Shown piece after piece: positions 1 through 5,041 of a stretch of DNA of 5,041 nt; the stretch's first letter is position 1; every line of letters starts with the position of its first letter. The notes below the pieces were generated by a model. That model made no database searches, had not been told where the DNA came from, and saw only the letters and a list, made by a program, of their open reading frames with translations. The stretch comes from Gammaproteobacteria bacterium (lineage in GTDB: Bacteria; Pseudomonadota; Gammaproteobacteria; Pseudomonadales; UBA3067), in NCBI GenBank assembly GCA_002402085.1, contig NVVB01000019.1, positions 14,196 through 19,236 of the forward strand, in the 5' to 3' direction. The translations under genes and the position numbers were made by a program.

Positions 1-564
1 GACCGCTTCGCCCATGCACTCGATTTGCTTCTCGATCATCCAATCCATAGTTTGCAACAGAGGCAAATATTTATCCGAGTCCCGCTCCAACACCGAAAGC
101 GCAAAAACAATTGCCTCCAAGGTAGAAAGAGAATCGGTAGTGCTGGACTTGCGAATCCGATAACGCGAAACCTGATCCGGGCGTAAAGAAATTTTAGGCA
201 GCGATTGAAGTTCCGGTGACTCCATCAACATACGATGACTTTTACGCCAACTTGCGTCCAAAAAAAGCAAGGTTTTAGGTGAGCTGCCCACTAGCGAATC
301 TAACTCTGCAGCATCATCGCCAGGATAAATCAGAACAGTTTGCGGCAACTCCAACACCGTACGCCCAGTATCAAGCCGCTCCCCCACTTCTAGCTGGCAG
401 TGGCTCAGACTTAACTCAGCGATGCGCGCTGTGCCTATGGCATGCTTACTTTCTTGCGGGTGCTGAAGAATAGAAACCGGCCAATGATTACTCACCTTCA
501 TTACTGTATGGCAATAACAAACGCTCTTAGGGCGCAAGCATTGCTGACAAGAAGCGCGTTTCAT
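1..564 (-). CDS. DTW-domain tRNA-uridine aminocarboxypropyltransferase (TapT-like), 3' end outside window
   Basis: 188 codons are visible, and the reading frame is open through the left edge, so the C-terminus is missing. The visible part begins with a CxxC-x6-CxC cysteine cluster (C6, C9, C16, C18) within the pattern CLRPKSVCYC, typical of the zinc-binding N-terminus of DTW (COG3148) proteins. Next come ILQHPQE (32-38) with HAIGTAR (41-47), the family signature as DASW (103-106, followed by RKSHRM), and SRYRIRKSS...LSTLEAI (133-152). Family knowledge: characterised members (E. coli TapT/YfiP, human DTWD1/2) use S-adenosylmethionine to make acp3U in tRNA, at U47 in E. coli. That this protein does the same is inference. 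No in-frame ATG, GTG or TTG lies just upstream, so the ATG at 564 is the natural start. Its ribosome site is poor: AAGGA lies about 17 bases upstream, inside the end of the preceding gene. Translational coupling to that gene, 13 bases away, is likely. Confidence 0.88.
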   Translation of the reverse strand, partial: MKRASCQQCLRPKSVCYCHTVMKVSNHWPVSILQHPQESKHAIGTARIAELSLSHCQLEVGERLDTGRTVLELPQTVLIYPGDDAAELDSLVGSSPKTLLFLDASWRKSHRMLMESPELQSLPKISLRPDQVSRYRIRKSSTTDSLSTLEAIVFALSVLERDSDKYLPLLQTMDWMIEKQIECMGEAV

Positions 565-577
565 CGCTCGCGTCTCA

Positions 578-760
578 CTAGTCCTTTTTATCCAAGGTTA
601 CTTCGATATGCTTAGCACTTCCGGCAAACCACTTTTGTACGTATAAAGAACCAATAATAGGCGCTTTACCTTCTTCAGGCGTTTCTTTATAACGCACACT
701 ATTCTTGGTCTCTTTTTCAAACTCAAACTTCACAATAGTTTTCGATTCAACGTCTGGCAT
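578..760 (-). CDS. conserved-looking small protein of unknown function, 60 aa
   Basis: I do not recognise a named family. The protein is small, highly charged and soluble-looking, with no signal peptide, membrane segment or cysteine. It begins with alternating hydrophobic and charged residues (KTIVKFEFEKETKNSVRY, residues 7-24), which suggests a beta strand or hairpin. A PEEGKAP turn (28-34) follows, then a second strand-like part IIGSLYVQKWFAG (35-47) and a final strand HIEVTLDKK (51-59). This reads like a compact all-beta domain. AGAGG lies about five bases before the ATG, a good ribosome site. The gene sits 24 bases after yajD and 13 bases before the DTW-domain gene, all on the same strand, so it is very probably co-transcribed with them. 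The ribosome site, the spacing and the non-random residue pattern argue that it is real. The function is unknown, and a role alongside RNA-acting neighbours is only a guess. Confidence 0.78.
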   Translation of the reverse strand: MPDVESKTIVKFEFEKETKNSVRYKETPEEGKAPIIGSLYVQKWFAGSAKHIEVTLDKKD

Positions 761-784
761 AACAACCTCTTATTAATAAACAAT

Positions 785-1159
785 TTACTTTTTTTTCTGA
801 TCCATTTTTGCTTTTAAATCAGCAAACGGATTATGAGTCGCTGGCGCTTCCACTGAATCAGAACCACTGCCATAGCGCACAAAATTTACAAATTTCGTAT
901 GCTCTTCATCATGGCAATAAATACACAACAACTCCCAATTACTGCCATCGGTTGGGTTATTATCGTGGTTATGATCCTTATGATGCACCGTCAATTCGCG
1001 GGCATTTTTATGGGTGAATTCACGCGTACAACGTCCGCATATCCACGGGTAAAGCTTTAGCGCTTGCTCTCGATAGCCTTTTTCACGGGTTGCATTATAA
1101 GCCCGCTGCTCTGCGAGAATGCGATCCATTTTACTCGGATCGTTTGTTTTTGTTGTCAT
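785..1159 (-). CDS. yajD: YajD family HNH nuclease
   Basis: 124 residues, slightly longer than E. coli YajD (about 115). The core YREQALKLYPWICGRC (29-44) carries the first zinc pair C41/C44. It is followed by REFTHKNARELTVHHKDHNHDNNP and then GSNWELLCIYCHDEEH, with the second zinc pair C79/C82. The HNH motif is read as H59/H60, N74 and H83. The C-terminal NPFADLKAKMDQKKK (110-124) closely matches the conserved YajD tail. HNH proteins of this kind are metal-dependent nucleases with a beta-beta-alpha metal fold, but the cellular substrate of YajD is not established to my knowledge. The start at 1159 is supported by GGAGG at 1164-1168, four bases upstream; a second Met at residue 11 has no comparable site. 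The extra N-terminal residues are lysine- and charge-rich. It is the first gene of a three-gene cluster with the 60-residue protein and the DTW-domain protein. Confidence 0.94.
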   Translation of the reverse strand: MTTKTNDPSKMDRILAEQRAYNATREKGYREQALKLYPWICGRCTREFTHKNARELTVHHKDHNHDNNPTDGSNWELLCIYCHDEEHTKFVNFVRYGSGSDSVEAPATHNPFADLKAKMDQKKK

Positions 1160-1176
1160 ATGCCCTCCATGGGGAA

Positions 1177-1205
1177 ATATTGAAATACACTAAATTCGCC
1201 CTCAA
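1177..1205 (-). promoter_or_regulatory. weak candidate promoter for the yajD cluster
   Basis: On the minus strand, TTGAGG (1200-1205, 4 of 6 matches to the sigma-70 -35 consensus) is followed after 17 bases by CAATAT (1177-1182, 3 of 6 matches to the -10). Transcription would start near 1170, leaving a very short leader that just includes the GGAGG ribosome site. The spacing is ideal but the hexamers are poor, so this is only a candidate. A better -10 lies further upstream at 1341-1346. Confidence 0.2.
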
Positions 1206-1289
1206 CCAGCCACCCCGACGGCTAAAGGCTGCCAATACCAGGCGCTCTACAGGCACGTCTAAATTTAAACGATTGGACCCCGAAGCGTC

Positions 1290-1319
1290 TATACGCAACA
1301 ACAGCCAACAACGCGTATA
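1290..1319. repeat. 7-base inverted repeat with 16-base spacer
   Basis: TATACGC at 1290-1296 is matched exactly by its reverse complement GCGTATA at 1313-1319. The spacer itself contains two copies of AACAAC flanking AGCC, so the arrangement is nearly symmetric. As RNA it could form a small stem with a 16-base loop; as DNA it could be a two-half-site operator. No T-run follows on either strand, so it is not a standard terminator. It lies about 130 bases upstream of the yajD start codon. Confidence 0.4.
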
Positions 1320-1340
1320 CAGCTGATTTTTACTCGTGAG

Positions 1341-1360
1341 AATATACGTTTAAAACGTTT
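1341..1360 (-). promoter_or_regulatory. TATATT box overlapping a perfect 13-base palindrome (candidate promoter and operator)
   Basis: On the minus strand TATATT (1341-1346) matches the -10 consensus at five of six positions. Directly against it lies ACGTTT-A-AAACGT (1346-1358), a perfect 6+6 palindrome with a single central base. A second perfect palindrome, AAACGTTT (1353-1360), is nested in its right half. No good -35 hexamer is present at 16-18 bases, as might be expected of a promoter that needs an activator or that is controlled at this palindrome. If it is active, the yajD message would carry a leader of roughly 175 bases containing the inverted repeat at 1290-1319. This is inference from pattern alone. 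Confidence 0.25.
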
Positions 1361-1519
1361 GGCCAAAGAGTATTGCAACAGAAAATCATGACGGCAGAAT
1401 ACCAGCAGAAAGGATCCAAGGTCATACATAATGATTTAGAGGAGGTGCGTTATAAGAACTAACGAAAATAGGTGCGACAATAGCCGTATATAAATGGGGT
1501 AATTAAAGAGGAGGGAAAT

Positions 1520-1596
1520 TGGTCGGGACGACAGGATTTGAACCTGTGACCACCACACCCCCAGTGTGGTGCGCTACCAAACTGCGCTACGCCCCG
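1520..1596 (-). tRNA. tRNA-Pro (anticodon GGG)
   Basis: The 77 bases fold into a complete cloverleaf on the minus strand. The acceptor stem is CGGGGCG/CGTCCCG (one G-T pair), the D stem GCGC/GCGC with loop AGTTTGGTA, and the anticodon stem CCACA/TGTGG with loop CTGGGGG. The variable loop is TGGTC, and the T stem ACAGG/CCTGT has loop TTCAAAT. The discriminator base is A, and the CCA end is encoded (1520-1522). The anticodon GGG (1560-1562) reads CCC and, less efficiently, CCU proline codons. The first base C1 paired with G72 and the A73 discriminator fit bacterial tRNA-Pro. It follows the MerR-type gene on the same strand after 145 bases, the position of tRNA-Pro in this locus in pseudomonads as I recall it. 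No intron or mismatch is visible. Confidence 0.98.
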
Positions 1597-1602
1597 ATTT
1601 CA

Positions 1603-1643
1603 AACTCTCTAGGATCAAAAAATACTGATTACTGCTCTTTGAC
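1603..1643 (-). promoter_or_regulatory. weak candidate promoter region for tRNA-Pro
   Basis: On the minus strand TTGGTC is followed after 16 bases by TATTTT (4 of 6 matches to the -10), which would start transcription some 15-20 bases before the mature tRNA. The -35 matches only three positions. The 145-base gap between the MerR-type gene and the tRNA has no terminator-like hairpin with a T-run, so read-through from the upstream operon is an equally good explanation. Confidence 0.15.
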
Positions 1644-1741
1644 CAACAAAAGAGGCCGAATAATATAGTAAATTAACGCGCTTGGGAACGAGTTATTCTG
1701 GAATAAGAAAATATAATCCTGAACCGCCCAAGTACCCTAGA

Positions 1742-2098
1742 TTATGACTTGAGCACTTCAAGCAATTCTTCTAACTCAACCACTACCTGCTTCACCAACT
1801 GGTTCGACTTGGTCACGTCTTCCTTAGCGTCATCCCCAGTCAACTGCTGACGAGCACCGCCAATGGTGTAACCTTGATCGTATAACAAGCTACGAATCTG
1901 CCGAATCATCAGCACGTCTTGACGCTGATAATAACGCCGATTACCACGTCGCTTAACGGGCTTCAGCTGTGTAAATTCCTGCTCCCAATACCTGAGCACA
2001 TGCGGCTTCACAACGCATAATTCGCTGACTTCACCAATAGTAAAATAACGCTTTCCGGGAATCGCCGGTAATTCGTTATTGTTGCTTGGTTCCAGCAT
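1742..2098 (-). CDS. MerR-family transcriptional regulator (ihfA-linked type)
   Basis: 118 residues. The N-terminal DNA-binding part is clear: the helix-turn-helix [22 protein letters not shown] (18-39), the wing [14 protein letters not shown] (49-62), and following helices with [22 protein letters not shown] (65-86). The C-terminus is short and ends in a probable dimerisation helix (about 98-117, [16 protein letters not shown]). There is no ligand-binding domain, and the only cysteine is C28 inside the HTH, so it is not a metal sensor of the MerR/CueR kind. Its targets and inducer are unknown to me. The gene overlaps the 3' end of ihfA by 23 bases in another frame, with AGAGG just three bases before its ATG, which suggests translational coupling. 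The conserved opening ([20 protein letters not shown]) supports this start. The same small regulator follows ihfA in Pseudomonas-type genomes, from memory. Confidence 0.93.
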   Translation of the reverse strand: MLEPSNNNELPAIPGKRYFTIGEVSELCVVKPHVLRYWEQEFTQLKPVKRRGNRRYYQRQDVLMIRQIRSLLYDQGYTIGGARQQLTGDDAKEDVTKSNQLVKQVVVELEELLEVLKS

Positions 2099-2381
2099 AG
2101 GCCTCTACTCGTACCTTAAGTTTCTGCCCTGGCTTAAAAGTCACCACTCGGCGAGCCGAGATAGGGATTTCCTCACCTGTTTTGGGGTTTCGGCCTGGTC
2201 GCTCACGCTTATCTCGCAGATCAAAGTTTCCAAACCCAGACAATTTAACTTGGTTATTCACCGCTAAACTGCCTCTTATCTCCTCAAAGAACAACTCCAC
2301 CATCTCCTTGGCTTCTCTTTTATTCAAGCCAAGCTCTTCATACAATTTGTCTGCGAGATCAGCTTTGGTTAGAGCGTTCAT
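2076..2381 (-). CDS. ihfA: integration host factor subunit alpha
   Basis: 101 residues, the usual length for IHF-alpha. It aligns throughout with E. coli Ihf[11 protein letters not shown] (4-13), the dimer-forming helices [16 protein letters not shown] (21-36), [15 protein letters not shown] (44-58), the DNA-contacting arm [14 protein letters not shown] (61-74) and [14 protein letters not shown] (76-89). P66 sits at the tip of the arm, where IHF proline intercalates to kink DNA. The motif differs from HU and fits the alpha rather than the beta subunit. The protein pairs with IhfB (not in the window) and bends DNA in recombination, replication and transcription control. The ATG is three bases after the pheT stop, with GAGG nine bases upstream inside the last pheT codons, so the two genes are translationally linked. 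In E. coli ihfA also follows pheT. The only oddity is an extra Asn at position 2. Confidence 0.98.
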   Translation of the reverse strand: MNALTKADLADKLYEELGLNKREAKEMVELFFEEIRGSLAVNNQVKLSGFGNFDLRDKRERPGRNPKTGEEIPISARRVVTFKPGQKLKVRVEAYAGTKQQ

Positions 2382-2384
2382 ACA

Positions 2385-4763
2385 CTAGTCCCTCAATGTT
2401 GCATTAAACTCTTGTTTTAAAAAAGATACTACGGAATCGATCAGACTGTTCACTTCGCTATCATTAAGAGTGCGCGAAGCATGCTGTAAGGTCAAGCCCA
2501 TAGCCAAGCTCTTTTTGCCATTTCCTAAACCAGCGCCCTCATAAACGTCAAACAAAGTCACATTCCTCAACAATTCACCCGCGACTTCCTCAACGCCCTG
2601 CATCAACTGCCCTGCAGCTACACCTTTATCCACTATAACTGCAATATCGCGACGCACTTCGGGGAATTTTGATATCTCTTCAAAACCCGCTTTTGCGCCA
2701 CCGAGAACACTCGATAATTGTAGCTCAAACAAATAGATAGGGCCATCCAGAGAGAGCGCCTGCTGGACTTTAGGATGCAGTGCGCCAAGATAACCGATTT
2801 TTTGTCCATTTTTGACAATCGCACAACACTGCCCTGGATGCAAACTAGGGTGACTTGCCGCCTCAAATTGACACGAAACCCCACCTGCCAAACCTAAAAC
2901 AACCTCTAGATCACCTTTAACGTCATAGAAATCCACGGACTGCTTATCACCAGTCCAAGACTCTTCGAAACGAGGCCCAGTTACAGCTCCAGCCAATACG
3001 TTCTGCTCGGTTAAGCCTTCCGACGAAGTAATAAACCGGTGGCCCATTTCGAAAAACCGAATACGGTCTTGCTGACGATTCTGATTATGCTGTAGCGCTT
3101 TAAGCAAGCCTGCCCACAAAGTGGTGCGCATAACCGACAATTCAGTTGAGATTGGGTTAGCCAAAGCCAAAGGCGACGCCTCGGGATCTAGCAAAACCTG
3201 CATTTTAGGGTCCACAAAGCTATAGGTAATCGCTTCCTGATAATCCCTATCCACCAAACAATTAGCGATACGGATGGCAGCGATACTATCTTCCGATATT
3301 TTTTGGACCTGCATTTTCATGTCCGGCATTCGGGTTGGTAAATTCGAATACCCGTAAATACGGCCAAGCTCTTCAATTAAATCTTCTTCAATTTCTACGT
3401 CAAATCGATAACTAGGTGCGATCACTTGCCACTCACCCGGCGTAGATTGCTCCACTTTCATTCCCAAGCGCAGCATCACATCCTGTATTTGCTCAGCAGG
3501 CATTGCGAACCCTAACAACTGCTCGACTCTCGCTTGGCGTAAACAGATTGGCTTGGCCTGAGGAAGCTGATCCGCCGCAGTCACTTCCACCAAAGGACCA
3601 ATCTCGCCCCCACAAATTTGTTTTAACAGCGCACTTGCGCGCTCTATTGCTCGAACCTGCAGATTATAATCAACGCCCCGCTCAAACCGGTGTGAAGAAT
3701 CAGTATGAAGGCCGTAAGAACGTGCTCGCCCAGCAATCGAGATCGGATTAAAATAAGCACTTTCCAAAAACACATCCTGTGTAGACTCACTTACACCACT
3801 GCCCTGCCCACCCATCACACCGGCCAAGGCTAGAATTTTTTCTGCATCAGCAATCACTAAGCTATCATCTTTAAGCGTGATCTCTTGACCGTCTAACAAC
3901 ACCAAAGCCTCACCTTCAGACGCCAAGCGCACATCGATCTGCCCTGATAAGTTTTCTAGATCAAAGGCATGCATAGGCTGCCCCAACTCAAGCATGACGT
4001 AATTAGTTACATCAACCACCGGGTCGATCGAGCGAATCCCGCCGCGGCGTAATTTCTCCACCATCCACAATGGTGTTGCAGCCTGCACATCAACACCCTT
4101 AATTACTCGTCCAGCATAATGCGCGCAGTGCTCTGGCGCACTCAACTGAACAGGGAATGTCTGATCATGCTCTGGCGGCAAAGCATCAATAACCGGAGGC
4201 ACCACATCCACACTGTAGAGCACTCCAACTTCACGAGCTAATCCGGCCATACTAAGGCAATCACCTCGATTAGGTGTTAGATCCACATCGACAATTTGAT
4301 CATCCAGCGCCAAATATTCGCGAATAGAAATGCCTACTTCTGCGCTATCCGGCAACTCCATCAAACCATCGGCACTTTCAGCCATGCCTAATTCTTCTTC
4401 TGAGCACAGCATGCCAAAGGACTCTTGACCGCGTAATTTAGCCTTTTTTATCTTATGACCGCCCGGCAAAACCGCACCTACAGTGGCGACAGGAACCTTC
4501 AGGCCAGCTCTTACATTGGAAGCGCCACACACAATCGTTAAGGCTTCGCCAGCATTCACATCAACTCGACATACCGACAATTTATCCGCATCAGGATGGG
4601 CGTCGCAAGTCACTACTTGCCCCACCACCACCGCACTAAATTCACCCGCAACAGGGTTAATGCCATCCACCTCAAGACCGGCCATGGTAAGCCGCGCAAC
4701 AAGGTCTTCGCTGCTACAATCCGGATTAACCCATTCCCTTAACCACTTTTCACTGAATAGCAT
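2385..4763 (-). CDS. pheT: phenylalanyl-tRNA synthetase beta subunit
   Basis: 792 residues, close to the E. coli protein (795), and complete. The domains run in standard order. The EMAP/OB-type tRNA-binding domain is at about 39-150 (VVVGQVVTCDAHPDADKLSV). The B3/B4 editing domain is at about 210-385, with GGIRSIDPVVDVTNYVMLE and a GQPMHAFD segment. B5 (about 405-477) carries the metal ligands expected of the family as D455, D461, E464 and E465. The core synthetase-like beta domain follows, and the C-terminal ferredoxin-fold anticodon-binding domain is at about 698-791 (FPEVRRDIAVIVDK). With PheS it forms the (alpha-beta)2 enzyme that charges tRNA-Phe in the cytoplasm and hydrolyses mischarged Tyr-tRNA. 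An in-frame TGA two codons before the ATG (4767-4769) fixes the start at 4763. The ribosome site is weak (AGAG, about nine bases away). No key residue appears to be missing. Confidence 0.99.
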   Translation of the reverse strand: MLFSEKWLREWVNPDCSSEDLVARLTMAGLEVDGINPVAGEFSAVVVGQVVTCDAHPDADKLSVCRVDVNAGEALTIVCGASNVRAGLKVPVATVGAVLPGGHKIKKAKLRGQESFGMLCSEEELGMAESADGLMELPDSAEVGISIREYLALDDQIVDVDLTPNRGDCLSMAGLAREVGVLYSVDVVPPVIDALPPEHDQTFPVQLSAPEHCAHYAGRVIKGVDVQAATPLWMVEKLRRGGIRSIDPVVDVTNYVMLELGQPMHAFDLENLSGQIDVRLASEGEALVLLDGQEITLKDDSLVIADAEKILALAGVMGGQGSGVSESTQDVFLESAYFNPISIAGRARSYGLHTDSSHRFERGVDYNLQVRAIERASALLKQICGGEIGPLVEVTAADQLPQAKPICLRQARVEQLLGFAMPAEQIQDVMLRLGMKVEQSTPGEWQVIAPSYRFDVEIEEDLIEELGRIYGYSNLPTRMPDMKMQVQKISEDSIAAIRIANCLVDRDYQEAITYSFVDPKMQVLLDPEASPLALANPISTELSVMRTTLWAGLLKALQHNQNRQQDRIRFFEMGHRFITSSEGLTEQNVLAGAVTGPRFEESWTGDKQSVDFYDVKGDLEVVLGLAGGVSCQFEAASHPSLHPGQCCAIVKNGQKIGYLGALHPKVQQALSLDGPIYLFELQLSSVLGGAKAGFEEISKFPEVRRDIAVIVDKGVAAGQLMQGVEEVAGELLRNVTLFDVYEGAGLGNGKKSLAMGLTLQHASRTLNDSEVNSLIDSVVSFLKQEFNATLRD

Positions 4764-4849
4764 CGATCATTACTCTAATAAATTATTTATCTAAATTGTT
4801 GCGGATGTGTGCTTATAACTGAACGCTAGAACTGAATCACGACTGATAA
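4764..4849 (-). other. pheS-pheT intergenic gap
   Basis: These 86 bases separate the two synthetase subunit genes. The part next to pheT is very AT-rich, which would keep the weak pheT ribosome site unstructured. A 7-base direct repeat, AACTGAA on the plus strand, occurs at 4817-4823 and 4830-4836. I see no terminator hairpin, and no promoter pair that meets consensus, so co-transcription from pheS is the default reading. Confidence 0.4.

Positions 4850-5041
<192 letters not shown>

Larger units (their letters stand above)
1160..1519. other. 360-base gap without a convincing gene
   Basis: This stretch separates yajD from the end of tRNA-Pro. Both strands carry short open frames, but none has a start codon, ribosome site and protein-like composition together. 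It contains the yajD ribosome site at its left end, a spaced 7-base inverted repeat (1290-1319), and a near-perfect palindrome overlapping a TATATT box (1341-1360). A pyrimidine-rich tract on the minus strand lies directly after the tRNA (about 1501-1519). I see no clear GC hairpin followed by a T-run that would end the tRNA transcript, so how that transcript ends is not visible. Most likely this is a regulatory spacer with the yajD-cluster promoter. Confidence 0.6.

Noticed and set aside
1156..1170. Four-codon mini-ORF (ATG GAG GGC ATA TGA) whose stop overlaps the yajD start
   Set aside because: It has no ribosome site of its own, and its codons are the yajD ribosome site; most likely coincidental.
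1090..1326. 78-codon plus-strand frame overlapping yajD and the upstream gap
   Set aside because: It starts inside yajD on the opposite strand, lacks a ribosome site and has a biased, unstructured composition rich in R, S and N; treated as a shadow frame.
1436..1462. AGAGGAGGTG on the plus strand, which resembles a very strong ribosome site
   Set aside because: No start codon at suitable spacing opens a frame longer than a few codons before a stop.
1520..1596. tRNA-Pro as an attachment site for an integrated element
   Set aside because: No repeat of the tRNA 3' end and no integrase or phage-like gene is visible in the window; the neighbours are all housekeeping genes.
1501..1670. Plus-strand purine-rich AGGAGG followed by a TTG start and an open frame across the tRNA complement
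   Set aside because: It is the antisense of tRNA-Pro; such frames are well-known false genes. The AGGAGG is simply the complement of a pyrimidine tract after the tRNA.
1690..1735. Inverted repeats TTATTC/GAATAA and CTTGGG/CCCAAG after the MerR-type gene as a terminator
   Set aside because: The first leaves almost no loop and is AT-only. The second is spaced about 40 bases apart. Neither is followed by a T-run on the minus strand.
3503..3751. Plus-strand open frame inside pheT (and similar ones at 2079-2388 and 4483-4794)
   Set aside because: They lie antisense to strongly conserved coding sequence (pheT, ihfA) and have no recognisable protein features.

Overview
The window looks like a chromosomal housekeeping segment from a gammaproteobacterium of moderate GC content. 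The order pheS, pheT, ihfA, MerR-type gene, tRNA-Pro is the one I know from Pseudomonas and its relatives. The proteins match that group closely (YajD, IHF-alpha, a short MerR protein), but the base composition is less GC-rich than Pseudomonas. A marine relative (Cellvibrionales or a similar group) is a reasonable guess, though I cannot fix the genus from sequence alone. Every supported gene lies on the minus strand, so the genes are transcribed from right to left.

Right to middle (5041 to 1742): the 3' end of pheS, an 86-base gap, complete pheT, then ihfA three bases after the pheT stop, then a small MerR-type regulator whose start overlaps the end of ihfA by 23 bases. PheS and PheT together form phenylalanyl-tRNA synthetase. 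IhfA is one half of the DNA-bending protein IHF. The tight packing indicates one transcription unit carrying translation and nucleoid or regulatory genes.

Middle (1741 to 1160): a 145-base gap, a complete tRNA-Pro with anticodon GGG and an encoded CCA end, and then a gene-poor stretch of about 360 bases (1160 to 1519). That stretch has no convincing gene but contains two conspicuous inverted repeats and weak promoter-like elements. It is the least explained part of the window.

Left (1159 to 1): a second compact cluster, made of yajD (HNH-nuclease family), an uncharacterised 60-residue protein, and a DTW-domain protein of the TapT type that runs off the left edge. TapT enzymes add the aminocarboxypropyl group to uridine in the tRNA variable loop.

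I see no mobile element, CRISPR array, toxin-antitoxin pair or defence system. The items most worth a second look are the 60-residue protein with its two neighbours, and the palindromes in the gap upstream of yajD.
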